A DNA stretch of 64,000 nt from assembly GCA_942486035.1 (NCBI GenBank), contig CALNXK010000122.1, positions 1,581,501 to 1,645,500 on the forward strand, written 5' to 3'. Of this stretch, positions 1-13,800 are shown piece by piece. The notes under the pieces are model-generated. The model was not told where the DNA came from and did no database searches. It worked only from the letters and a program-made list of their open reading frames with translations. A program made the position numbers and the translations under genes. The DNA comes from Porites lobata. Lineage: Eukaryota; Cnidaria; Anthozoa; Scleractinia; Poritidae. Within the stretch, counting starts at the first letter, position 1; the number at the start of each line of letters is the position of its first letter.

Positions 1-267
1 CATTTCCATACAAAAATTTAACTCCTAAGTTTTGCATATTTATTTATGAACAACGTAAAAAACAATTAAAATAAATACCAAAACACAGAAGACCACAGAA
101 TTTATATGTGCTTTGCTCAAACAGCACCCAGGCTCCTTTTCGGTGCGACAAAACATGACATCAGTCAGGATAGGTTGGATAGGATTTTCTTCAGACAAAA
201 AAAAAGCTGGGTAGTAGGGTAAGTCTAGTTATCAATCACGACACATACAATAACCTAATTTCACTGT

Positions 268-475
268 TTAGACGGCCTGTATGCAAGCGTGAGCACAAGC
301 AGAATGACGACGATAAAATTTTTGTTCCTTTTCTTCCCCTTGCAAGTCCCTTATACCTTTCAGATGATCTTCACGGACTCCTGATTTCTGAAGGATATCC
401 AAACTGGAAAACCCAGTTCCTATGTTCACAAAAGCACTCTCTCCAGACATTACAAGCCTTAGAGCTTGTTGATAC
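268..475 (-). CDS. Terminal coding exon of an unrecognised gene
   Basis: An open frame of 68 codons plus stop begins directly after a good splice acceptor (TTTTCAG ending at 476, read on the minus strand) in phase 2 and runs to a stop at 268-270. The peptide begins YQQALRLVMSGES and is soluble, mixed-charge and without a membrane segment. An AATAAATA motif on the minus strand near 38-46 would give a 3' UTR of about 220 bases. No upstream exon could be identified between 480 and 1900, so the rest of the gene is unknown. I do not recognise the family. Exon status is inferred from the splice site, the open frame upstream of the first Met and the poly(A) signal. Confidence 0.4.
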
Positions 476-479
476 CTGA

Positions 480-1835
480 AAACACTTCGAAATTTTATTG
501 TGAACGGCTAAGACAACTTCCAAAACACAACAGTTAATATTAATTTCTACAGTAGTTAAAATTCAATTTAACTTGGATTAAATTTCCACTTAATAACCGT
601 CAACCGTCAAAAGAACCACCCCATAAGATGGTCTTGATTAAAGGTATAACATTAACACATGATATCTGATTAAAGAGCGCCTCTATAGATTAAAAAGAGG
701 TCGGAAACTGTAGGAGGGAGTGAACTAAAGGATAACATTGGAAAACAAATCTATCCCTTTCTTTTGCCGTATAGGACCATTTTTGCATTAGCCAGTGTAT
801 GTTGAAAATTCTCATTTGCATAGTTAGCACAATTAGAATTCAAACAGAAACGCAAACAGAATTCTCAGTCGTTTTAAGCCCTTTAAAGGGGCAGTTTAGA
901 TATCAAAAAACTCAGCACTGAGAGGTGTACCATCTGACGACCAAGTTTGTAGGACTGCGGGAGGCTGAAATGTGAAGAAAAAAACTTAAGAAGCTCATTT
1001 AAGGCTTTTAAAATCCTAAGCATGAATTCTAGTTAATAACCCCCATAAATGTTTTTACGAGCCAAGTAAGATCTTTGAATTATCTTTTCAGTTTTTAATT
1101 AAAACTTGGTTTATGTTTCAAGCTCTTATCCCGTTTTTCTGTTTGTTACTGAGTATCAAAACCAAAAAACTGGCCATAATAAGCATAATGGTTCTTAACA
1201 GATAACTAGTCACACCACATTCACTTGAGCCAATTTCGCTTTACATTTTACAATTAAGATTGTCCAAACTTTCGCGAAAAAACCCTGGGACAAAAAACGT
1301 CGGACTGCTTGCTGAAAATCAGTCTTGAAACCAAATTCCAAGCAAAAATCTGTTTTGAGTGAGACATCAAGGCGGCTTGAAGAATCATTGCGGATACTAG
1401 TTAATTAAATGCCAACCGACTGAAATAAAGTATGTTAATACACAAGAAAGAACTGAGTATTACAGAGTTCAAAATGATACTATTAATTATATAACATCAA
1501 TAATGAAAAGGAGCACAGTTATAAAAACCAGTAAAAATAGCCACAGCTGTTTGTTAGGGGAATTTTCAGAGGAGTTTTTAAGTGTCCTGATTTCTGATGT
1601 ATCATTAAACGTGGCAACATGGCGAGGATTCAATTTAAGAAACGTTTAACCCTCATTTTTGCACTATTCATTTGACTATTCATTTAACAAGAGTACACCA
1701 CTTAAAATTATCATTAAACAAGATAGCCGTTGAAATAAACAGAAAACAATGAAATGATAACAATTAGCATCATAAAGGCTTTTTTTCATGTCTTTATAAT
1801 GATCGTTTCCAGTTGTTAATGTATTGGTTCTTTTG
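480..1835. other. AT-rich intergenic stretch
   Basis: No convincing exon, repeat end or RNA gene was seen. It separates the terminal minus-strand exon at 268-475 from the plus-strand astacin gene and probably holds promoter sequence for the latter. Confidence 0.4.
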
Positions 1836-1837
1836 AG

Positions 1838-1846
1838 TATTTAAAG
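1838..1846 (+). promoter_or_regulatory. TATA-like element of the astacin-PLAT gene
   Basis: TATTTAAAG lies about 55 bases upstream of the start codon at 1900. A start site about 30 bases downstream would leave a 5' UTR of roughly 30 bases. Inferred from position and composition only. Confidence 0.35.
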
Positions 1847-1899
1847 AAAGCGATCTCAAGCCAAACGACAGTTGCCTGGCTGGCACAAATAGTGTAATC

Positions 1900-4800
1900 A
1901 TGGCCTTTTTGTTAAAAGAGGTTTTCGTAATAACTTTGGTGGCCTCTGCCCTAAGCTTTCCTAGGAATAACCAGTTTGGTAAGTAAAAACGTTACATTAT
2001 CAGGTCACGTCAGATCTTAACCTGCGATCAGGCGTAATTTTTTGTGGGAGAGAACAAGTACTAGTAGGCGAACAGCGAGGAGAAAAAAAGAACATGGGAC
2101 AGTGATGGGAGGGACGCCTGATCGCAGGTTAGTCACATCTAGATTTTTAATTTGTCTTTCAAATAGCTAACGTTTGATATACTGATTACATGTACCTAAG
2201 TCGCTCTCTGTCAGGTCTGATCTGGTTCTCGGTAACCTGAATGCAGGATTAAATGGTAATACTCAGTCAGACGGTTTTCAGTACGGTACAATCCAAAAAA
2301 CAGCAACCCTGAAACTGTATCAAGATATTACCCTGTTTGAGTGCAATGCCTCGCACTTTTTTTAAAAAAAAAACGTTTCGAATGGACCGTAACAATTTTG
2401 ACATTTCGCTGAAATGTTAATTTGCTCTTGAGAAAAAATTAAATTCTTTTACCGCTTCTAGTTCGTCAGAGCATTGGAGAAGATTTTCGTTGACAATCGT
2501 TTCTTTAAAAAAACCCTAGATCCAAAAATGGAAGAGTTCAGATTCAAACTAACTATCTGAGATAAAGTTGAGTCAACTAAGGATTAAAAAATGGTAAAAG
2601 TAATTTATCAGCAAAAAACACAAGCGCTGCGTGCCTGCAGTGTTAACGAGAAATTTATAACTGTATGAGGTGTGTAGCCGATTTAGCCCGAGGAGACAGT
2701 GGAAAATAACATTGCATTACAGTAATGACAAACATACAATGAGATGAAATTGGAATTTCAGTCTGTGTCTCGTCAGCGTGGCTTTTTCCACTAAGTCCGT
2801 ACGGTTATCACCCAAAATTTAAGCAAAAAATAAACAAAAAATTAAAAGAAAGAAATTAATATCATGAAATGACGAGGGTGCAAACGAATACAATCCCGTC
2901 CATAATTACATTTAATTGTAGCCTGTGCCAGGCTCTCAGATAGTATAGTACTGACGTATTAAAACGAGCAAAGCGAAAATACGACGCACGCGACTTGGGA
3001 AAGAGGGCGGTGGCGGCGAGAAAAATGCCGCCCTGTCTCTCCCCAGCCCCCGCGCGTTTTCGCATTTCTTTTTACTGAACGACTTTTCACCAATATCTCG
3101 GAGCCTGGAACAGGCTACTTTAATTGATGCTTGGAGTTAGAAGATTCAAAGATTTATTTTGTTAACAGAACATGTGCATGACAAAAATGATCCTATGGGC
3201 CTTATTCAAGAAGATCCTGAATTATTCGTGAGGCCAAAACTGGATGACGGTAAGCAAAAATCGTTTTTGCCAGAGGGGGGGCTGCCTGAATCTGAATGCC
3301 GGGCGTAAAGAAACTAATGGGAACGTACTGAACTTTGGCAGTGATCTGCACCCCTGGTGTCAAACTCAGTTCACATTCACCTTAGGGGACGTACATAACA
3401 CATCACTTCACGGTGGGACCTGAAAAGCGGCCTACAAGCGGCCTGGAGAGTCCATCGCACAGTGCCTGGAGAAGAGTGGTTGAAAAGATTTGGATTTGTA
3501 TTTGTAACGCGATGCCATGTAGTCCAGTCCACAACACGACAACGTAATGCCTTGAAGTAAAGAAATCATATAATTTTAAGTGATCTACTATTGCGTTTGA
3601 GGCAGAAGGCATGAGAGAGCTCTAGCGTGTCTGGTCGGCATAGCACAGCCGAAAGTCTGAAAACCCTTATATATCCCATGTTTCCCTTTTCTCAATTTTG
3701 CTTTAGAAGTGAGCCATTCAATCTCCATGGTAACCGACGAAGATCCACCAGACGAAGTTTATCCAGTGGAGGCCGAGAATAAGGTACAGGACCCTCACCA
3801 AGATGATCTAAAAGAGGTTCATCCGCTAACAAATGCTCAACGAGGTGAGGCTAAAAGACATTAAATAATGCTATTGCATTCAAAATAACTTGCAGAATAG
3901 TGCCTTATTCGTTGGTTTCCCCAAGGTTTAGCAGGGACCACGAACTTGAAAGGCGGGCGCTAAAATATCCCCAAAATAAGCGATTGCTGGCGACTAAGGA
4001 CAAGGAGGGGCAGCGGTATGTACAGCAAGTGTGATGCATCTCATTTAAGCTGATCCAAAGGTCACAAGCAGCCTGGCAGAGTCCACCATAAAATGCTTAG
4101 ACGGGAGTGGTTATTACGACTTGGATTTGTAATGCGCTGCCTTGAATACAATAACGCATTGTAGTGCAACTAAACTGTTTAACGTAAGGCAATGCAATGA
4201 AATGAAGGAACAGAAACGTTTTCGTGAACTACGAGAGGGTTTGAGGTACATACAAGGCTTGAGCGTTATCCATGTTAACCTTGTGACTATAGTTATTTTC
4301 TTTCAAAATTTACATCAGAATTTGAAAGTACATTCCCCTCACTACCTGACGAAGATCCACCTGGCGAAGAGTATCCAGTAGATACAGAGACTAAAGTAGA
4401 AGATCCGAAAGAAGTGTATCCTCTGGTCTCTTCTAAAGGAGGTGAGGGTTTAAGAAACTGTACAGTGTTGTCAGTATATAACCATTTGAGGGCAGTATAG
4501 AAAGATTGAGCTAGATGCTTGTACTAGTCGTATAACTTTCCCCATGGTGTACTCTGCTAAGCTCATGTTTAAAAATGGCGTCTGACAGCGCGAAATGGAG
4601 TAACTATGTACACAGTCACATATCGGGTACTCATGGTGTGAACACAACACCATTTTGTGTCGGTACCTGAGCACTGGCTCCCGGGCACCAAGTGTGGACA
4701 GCCCCTTTAAGATTTTAGTTCTAGGTAAATGTGATACAAGACGAAAACACATGTATTTCAAACTTCCTTCACAGCCCGACGAGTGAAAAGAGGAGCGAAT

Positions 4801-7800
4801 GAAGATGATAAATGGCCAGCAACAACGGAGGATGGGCAAACTATTGTTAGAATCCCCTACGTAGAATCAGGTACGACTTCCACTGACTTCTTTGCCGCGC
4901 AATCCTGAATCATAGTGAGTTTACGCAACAGGAGGGCAGAAAGAAGAGGGCGGCAAAACGCTTGTTTGTGACAAACGTGACAGGCCAAATTCTTTCTTTT
5001 TTTGTGGTGATCTTCACTTAAGTTAATGTTTTCTCACCTGTTTAAAAAAGGGTGAAGTTCGGCGAAAACTTTTTTCAAACAAAATTATTGTCACGCTTGT
5101 CACACAAGGTTTGCCGTCTTCTTTCCTCTCCCATCCTGTTGCGTACCACACAACTGTACTTATAACAGTGCAGGACTGATTTGATGCCAAACTGCCTATT
5201 GAAGGAAAAATCGTAGGGAAAATTGATGTCACGCCTCTTACCTAGAAAAGTAGTATGAGATGTAAAACTGACCTTCAATAAGCATTCGAAAGTAAGCTAA
5301 CTGAGACGGAATTGTAGCAATCCAAATGATCCAGTGATATAAAAAAAACTCAACTTATGTAGCGGTCGTCAAGGTAGCGTCCAGTACGGTGACCAAGGGC
5401 CCGGTTTCTCGAAAGGCCTGGAAACTTTTAGGGCCCGAAGGCAAATTTTAAAATCAAAACCTTTTGAACAATAGCACAGTTAAGAAATTTCAATATTCAT
5501 GAATATTTGGCAGACAGAATATTGAAATTTGACTACTGTCTGTTAAATCAACATAGAGGTACTCAAAATATACCCACTAACGACGTTAGTCACGAGTTTC
5601 AGAGCCAAAGTTTACTGTTATCACATTCAGTGAAAGAGTGAAAGACTTTTCTCCGGGCACAATTATTAGAGTGGACTGTCAACATGCAAAATTTGGAAAA
5701 AATCTTTCAGTCGCTTAAACGACTGGGTAATTCTACTGCAGATAAAGCCGAGTATTTAAAACGCACAACAAGAAAACAGTAGTAGGGAAAATAAACAGAG
5801 TAAATCCTTAAGATATTAGCGCTTGACTTTATATTTCGGACGCCAAAAGAACGTCACGTATTTGCCGTAAAGGCGTTATAGTAAGCGCTACAGACGTGGT
5901 AAAACGATTAATTCTCCTACAAGAAAATTTACTATTATTAAAAAACTTAAAATCTCTAGATTAGAGGGGAAAAATGAGCTGAAAAATATGTAAAGTCTTT
6001 GAGATATGGCCATTCAGAAGAGTACAAGACTTTTGCGCGCGGCCAATTATTAAGGGCGTATTGACATGCAAAATTTTTGAAAAACTTTTTGGGACGCTTA
6101 AGCGCATAGAAACATTAAAGGGCAAGAAAAAAAGAGTTTGCAAAATAAAGGGAGTAAATCTTTAAAGATATTACCGCTCGAGTTTATATGTCAGCCGCAA
6201 ATTGCACATTTTTCACTTCACTGATTAGCGATCCTCCGACGTTACAGTATGCGCGGCAAGACATAGCAAGAAGAATAATGCGTGTAGAAAGATAAATTTC
6301 TATCATTAAAAAGCTGAAATTCTCTAGAATACAGGAAAAAATAGCTCAAAAGCATGTAAACTCTTAGAGTTATTGCTAGTCAAAGAGTGGAAGACCTTCC
6401 CGAGCCGGGGCCAATTATTGAGCGCGCACTGTTCACACGCAAAATTTTTTCAAAAATTTTTCAGCCGCTTAAGCGCATATGTGATTCTACTGAAGTTGAA
6501 ACTGAAAACTAGAAAAATAAAGGGGCAAGAAAAAAATAGTTTGGTCAATGAAAGGAGAAAGTCTTTGAAAATATTAGCCCTCGAGTTTAAATGTTGGCCG
6601 CAAAAAGCAGATTTTTCACTTCAGTACCGGTCCTCAGACGTTTCAGTATGCGCGGCAAGACATAGCAAGAAAAATAATGCTCGTAGAATGAAAAATTTAC
6701 GATTATAAGTTCCTAGCTCAAAAACCAGTCAATTCTGCTTTTCAACTGATAGTGTTATTGCATCGTTTTCAAAACTTATTGAATCTTTGTTTGTAAATGC
6801 AAACACGACAAACACAAAACAGCTTTTCGGGGCCGAAACGTTACCGAAGTTTCGAGAAACGCCGGGCCCCAGACTGGAAGTAATTTTTCCCTCCCCGCGT
6901 CAATGCCTAAAGTTTATAAGATGCCACGACGGCAACACCGCTCAAAATGCACTCTTTCAAACTTTTTCGCGATTATTACACTGAGTCGCTTACTTTGTCA
7001 AATGTACGCGAACTTTAAGTAGAATCTTAAGTAGGCTAGACCCAGATAAAATTCAATTTTTTTCCCAGGGTTGTTCCATGCAGTGGCCTATCTACAGTAT
7101 ATGTATTTTCTTTCCAAACAAAAAAACACCAAATGCTTTATTTGCATGACCATAAAGGAATTACAGTATTGCAAAAGCTATTAGTCTAAATTTAAGTACT
7201 AATTCAACTAATTAGTACGTGCAAAACATTACAAAACATTACAGTTCTCATTCATTCATTTATTCATTAATATTAATTAATTCAAAGCATTGCGAGATAA
7301 ATGAAACTAATTGACAGTTAATTAAATAATCAGAAGAATTCATAAGAAGAGATATTAAAGTATCGCCACAGAAGAAAGTGATTTGAAGTCAGGTATTTTA
7401 GTTTCTAGTTTGGAGAAAAATATGTCTCTGATCTGAGAACAGGCCTTACAATCTAGTAAGAAATAAATTTCATCTTCAATTTTGTTACTTGTACAAAAGT
7501 GACATGTCCTTTCATTGCGCGGGATGTTTTCGTATCTACCTGTTTCAATTCTAAGTTGATGACTACTTATGCTAAATCTAATAACTAATGCTTTTCTCGA
7601 AGGGTTTTTTCTTGTTAAAACTAGGTACGGCGAGGGGCTACAGTCGTCTTTGATTGTACAATAAAATTAACTAAGTTTTTGTGATTGTTGAAGGCTCTGA
7701 TTCCAGTAAGAGACGTATTTATTTTTCATTGACTTTTGAGTCACTCAATGAATTACAGGAAAAGTTATAGTTTAGATCATAGTAGTCAACCATTTTCATG

Positions 7801-10800
7801 AGATTAGAGTTAAAGCTAGTTCTTCCGTTATGATGAAGATCAATTGAGCGATGACACAAAGAGATGGTTAAAAACAGTGATTCAGGAGCTGGACCAAGAC
7901 ACTTGTATTCGTTTTAAGGAAAAGACCAATTCAGACAGCCACTGGGTAGAATTTAAAACAGGAAGTGGGTAAGTTGGGTGTTCAAACTTTACATCACTTA
8001 ATTTATTTCCCTTGTCAAACACATTAGGAAAGATCAATGATAAGTATATTATCTTGGAGGTGTAGTTCGGGTAAATTGGGATATAAATTATGTCATTTCT
8101 ACTGCTTATTGCAATACTGAAAGAGATTCATCATTTCATGGGGACAGTCCGGCGGCAGTCGGCTGAGGGTGGGCAATGATCTTAGAGCCGGGAATCATAA
8201 GGTGTTCCCTTCAAGTTTATTGGTCTCTAACAACTGCGTTTTATTATCTGATGCGTGTTTACTCCATCTCATCACCTAACGAGATACTTGCACAGGCCAC
8301 ATGCCTACAAGTGTCTTTATGTGATAAGATGTTTACGTAAAGAGGGATACCAACAACCAGATGTAGATTACATTTTTAGATCAATTGTTTTACCGAAACG
8401 GACGTATGGACTACCTGTATACCCCTCCTCAATACCGGAATTAACAACGGTCCAGAATTTTCTACAGCGCTGCTTTAAACGCAAATATATTTCGTACCAA
8501 ATTGACATATATAACGTATTAGAAGGGGTAGATCGCTCACTATTCAAGATCTCTAGTATGCCCGGCCACCCTCTTTACCCTTCCGTCCCAAAAACGGAAG
8601 AAAGTTCAGCGCGCCTCCGAGTTCCCAGCAGTCAACTCCGTAAGGTTAATACCCAGCGTTTTAAAAATAGTTTTTTTAATAGGCTATTTTTCAAATATAG
8701 AGTAGCTATTTAATGTAATGTGGATCTTGAATGTTAAATTCAATGCTTCCACATGGAATTTTTTGAGCCTTGTAATTCTTTCTGCTATTTTTCATGTAAG
8801 TGTTCTTGGTTTTAGTATGTATTTTTGCTTAAAAAACAATAAAGACCTTTTATTTATTTTATTTACATGAGTTTAAGGCTGGTTTTCATTAGCTACGGAG
8901 TCGGAGTCGTAAGGCCAAGTGGAGTCAGAAGTCAGAATCGTAAGCGGAGTCCGAGCGCGACGGAATCAGAGTCAGAAGAATCAGAACGTTTCCATTTTCT
9001 CCCGACTCCGCTTATGACTCCGTTGTTTACTATCTAGTGAAAACCGTAGTCGGAGTCGGAAGCAGTAGCGGAAGGATAAGACAACGTTCCCACAATTTGT
9101 GATTGGCTTAGTTCTTCCGTTTCTTCTTGTTTTAACTCCGACGACCCTGTTTTCACTTGATCTTATACGACGGAATCATAAGCGGAATCGGACGCTGTTT
9201 TCACTAGATCGTTAAGTTCTACGCTTCTGATTACGACTCCGACTCCGACTCTGACGTTATTGAATACCAGTCGAAACATCAAGAAAAGTTTCACGCCGGC
9301 TTTGTTTCTGTAAATTCAGCGTAACTGCTTTGATTTTATCTTTTAGCTGCAGTTCATACGTTGGGTACAAACCTAGCATTAACCCCCAGCCTGTGACCTT
9401 GGACTCCAGCGTATGCTATTTCCGAAAAACAATTGCTCATGAAATAATGCACCTGCTTGGGTTTTATCATGAACAAACCAGATACGATCGAGGTCAATAC
9501 ATTAACTACTATGCGAATAATGTCCAATCAGGTATGGCCACAATAGTCAATGCTAGTTCTTAAGCCTATTATGACGTTTATAAACAAGCCACATTGCCTC
9601 CTCACCACTCATACTGCAAATAAAAAAAAGATAAGAGCACTCAAAGCGCCCCCCATCCCCTCCCCATGCAGGGTCAGTTATTAATTACCGATTTAGCATT
9701 CTACATACTTACCCTCAACCAATACGCCAGAACTTGTAGCCGGCATTGAACGGATCTATACGAGGGGAAAGAGATTATAATTACGAGTGACAGTCCGCAC
9801 ATATCTTGTTTTTCATGAACAACGTAAGTAAAACATAAAGCTTTGTGGTGAGGTCTATTTTAGTGGTTAATTTTCTATCAAAATTTAGCATTAAAGGGTT
9901 ATGTTGATCGGTAGTTGTTGAAAAAGGCAGCTAAAGGACCTTGCGGGCCTTGCCTAACCAAGCCACATTCTTTCTTTTTTGTTGCGGCAGGATTGACGAG
10001 TCAGTTTGATATAATTTACGATCAGCAACTCTGGGATTATGGGTACGATATATCATCTGATATGCAGTACAACGAGAAAGCGTTTAGCAAAGACGAGACA
10101 TCAAAGACTATGGAGGCCAAAAACGGCCAGCCACTGGGATCCAACTCACACATGGACGCAATGGATGTAGAAAAGGTCAATAGACTGTATGGCTGTCCTT
10201 ATATAGGCTGTAAGTATATACTATATCAAAAAATTACGCTACTTACTGATTTAACGCGCCCTGAGAGTCCCCTTGATTATGTGCTCTGTGAAGCCCAAAT
10301 ATATCATAGCGGAGCTCCACGCGCGGCGCGAAGGCGGAGCCCCATAGCTAAGGAAATGTGGTAATCTACCCATCCGAGAAAATTTGGTAATCACGTGACC
10401 GTACACCCACCGCCTGCCCGACCGTCCGTCCGCACCACAGGCATACCAATGTCAAATAACTCAATCAACAGGTATAGCAACCCAAATGCAACTCAAGGTT
10501 TTATTTGGAAGGAAATCAAATGGCCACCCTGACTTTTAGAAAGAAAAAACAACAACAAAGTCGTGTCTTTTTCGGCGTTATTTTTTATGCTTACACTAAC
10601 GTGGATAACGGAGAAAGAGCTAGAGCTAGTTATTGAAAACAAAGGAGACGAATTTCGTAGGAAGAAAAAACATGGAAATTCAAAGCGGCGGTGAGAAAAT
10701 GAGAAATGCTAGCGGCCAACAAGGTGAAAATGAGCGGCAGTGAAAAATAAAAGCGAACATGAACACATGAAACAAAATATTGGGTAATCACATACGACAA

Positions 10801-13800
10801 TTCCTCCATATGAATAACGTGTAACTAGGAAGTTTGAAGTTTAACGTGTACAAAACGGCGTTGTAGTCGTGCAAAACAACGGCAAGGGAAAGACAAAAAA
10901 GCGTGCTGCACGTGCAAATTTGTTTTTTGATAATTAGAAGAACTTAGAAAAGTGTGCTGCACGTGCAATTTGTTTTTTTGCTAATTAGATCTATTAGTCT
11001 TGGATCCATTTTCAATGTCGTCCCCGTTTAGCATTACACGATTTAATTTTTGTTGCTTACACGTATTATTAACCAGAGCTTGGCTTTTAGCCCTGGCTAA
11101 GCTATATATTAGAGTGAAACGATAAGGAGAGAAGAGAAAGTCAAAAGCCTCCTTCATGTTTCTACAGATAAATCCATGCAAATTGATTTCCAAAAGTGTT
11201 TTTATCCTCAAATTCTTTATAACTATTAAAATCGATAGAGATAAAAAGTTAGCCTTCAAATTGTTGAGGTAAAAATTGGTTTATAATTTTAGTTCTCTTT
11301 TTGCCCAATACATGTGTGCAGCAACGTGGCCGGTCAACTGAAGCCACTTGTTACAGAAAACTCCACTGTAATTGGTTAAGGAAGCATAAGCTACAAGGCT
11401 TTTCTCAATTTTTGTATCTTTATAATGCGTAGATAACTGTCCAAATTGTTTTTTCGTTTGGTTTTTGGGTCTGATAACATCACCTCAATTCCTGTCAATT
11501 AACCCTCCAAAACTCATGTATAGCCGGAGCATCTTTTACTGTATTAGTTGTTTAAAATGGTATTTTACAATTTGCGTTGCACCAAAGGATGGGCTTTCCA
11601 GAATATCACGCAGAGCAAGAAGTTTGAAAATTAATGTCATAATTATCTTTTTTTATTTTACATTTTATGACTGCCCCCCCCCCTTTTTTCTCCTTAAGGC
11701 TACCAAAAAGCTCAAAAACAAATAGCAGAATCCGTCTCTAATCTGTTAATTTCCGCGACATATAATTATACAGTCGTAGATCACGAAATAGTTTTGAAAA
11801 CCGGAGACAGTCTTGGGGATGGAACCAATGCAGATCCTTTCATGAAGCTGATTGGAAGTAATGGCGAAACCCCCTTTGAGCTCGTAACGTCGGGAGGAAT
11901 GCTTTATGCTGATGAAAACGAGCAGGGCGCGTGAGTTTTTTTGCTTGTTTGTTTGTATAGACATATAAACGTTTATAACCCACCAATTAATTTTCGCACG
12001 ATTTTATCTGCCATTTTGGGTCACGTGGTAGCAAATCAGAGGGCGAGTATCAGGCCGTACACCCCACCCGTCCGCGTAGATATTTGCCCTACGTTAATTT
12101 CCGCAACATATTAAATATAGTCGTAGATCACGCAATAATTTTGAAAACCGAGGACAGCTGGCTTGCTGGAACCAATGGAGACCCTTTCTTGAAGCTGATT
12201 GGAAGTACTGGCGAAACTCCTTTTGAGCTCGTAACGTCGGGAGGAATGCTTTATGTTGATGAAAACGAACGGGGCGCGTGAGTTGTTGCTTTCTTTATTT
12301 TTGTTGCTTGAATTTTGTCCTTTAATAATTTCAAGGGCGTGGTCCCGGGATTGAGTGGGCTTTTATATTCAACCTATATACATACGTACCACGTGATTAA
12401 GTACGGTAGGTATTTTTGACATGATCAGACGGCGCAAACGCCGGCTGACTGCTGAACTCAGTTAGTGACACGGCTTATTATACCTGAACTAATAATCTAA
12501 AGCATAGCTAGAGCAAGTTTGAGGAAAAAATGAAAAGGCATTCTAGGCACATTCAGCTGCGCCTTACGCGAGAATGAATGGTTAAACGTATAGCGAGAAA
12601 CTTTAACTTATTTTTAGCGTGAATGTTCACACAAGCATAGCTTTTCTGTCGTCATATATCCCCAACTCGTAAGTGCTCTTTTTTCAGCATTGAAACTCAC
12701 GAACTACCTTTTCCAAATGTGGGGACGATTTTATCTATTAAGGTGGCCTTAGTGAATAAAGGAGAGACGCCCTCGGAGACAAGAAAGCGAGGTTTTATTG
12801 CGGACTGGACTAACGGAAAGTGGATTCCGAAACACGAGAAGAGATTCTTCTTCTCGACTGATGGATGGACTCTTGAATCTGTAAGTAAACATAAAAGATA
12901 AAATGAAGTCTAAAAGAAGATTTCAGTTAAAAAAGACCCATGGTTCACCTCAAGTTATGAGGGCATCACAAAACAGTTATTTGCCGAAGTGGTAGCCTCC
13001 CACGCAGACGTTCTTACGGGTTCGTCACGCAATCATTCCTCTCCCACGAGAGGGTAGGAACGCGTGACGAACCCCTAAGAACGTTTGCGTGGGAGGCTAC
13101 CGAAGTGGAGACACAGAGGTTGTTTGTGATACTCTTTTTTAGCAACAATATACTTTATTACAATCTTATAAAAAGCTGCACAAAAAACTTAAGTAAAATA
13201 TTCATAAAAAGAAAACGTCAATATCAGTACAAAATTGCGGCAAAACCCCTTCGCAATTCAAAATTTCAAGAGATCACATAGAGTTATAAAAAAAATCAAA
13301 TGAAAAGTCCCAGTGTATGACATAAACGTCAATGCGCTGATCCTAATAATACGGAAAAGTTTCTAATCCATGAGGCGAGACTGATATGGCTATTGCTGTT
13401 CATTTTCCCTACCAATTTCCCGATAAGAAGACGTAACTAAACTGAGATTAAGATACTCTTGAGCTCTAATTAAGAACGCTGCTAAACCCATGTCTGATTA
13501 CCAGCACATTGTTGATGATAGCGGACTTCTTACAGTCTGCCTTTTCTCTTAAAATCCGTCTAGTTCTTATCTCAGCCAGCGCGATTGCAAACCACAACGC
13601 GGTTATGCAGTAACTTTGCAAAGAAAAATAAGAGACTGCCCGAAGTCTATGTTGATGAAAATTCGTCTGCTTTTAACAACAAAGCCAAATGTCTTGGTTT
13701 AAGAACCTGCTGGCAGAAATTTGCAATTCTAATACCCAAAGATGTAAGAACCTGTTAAGCCATCGTCAAACCCAAAAGTACACAAGTTAACATACACATC

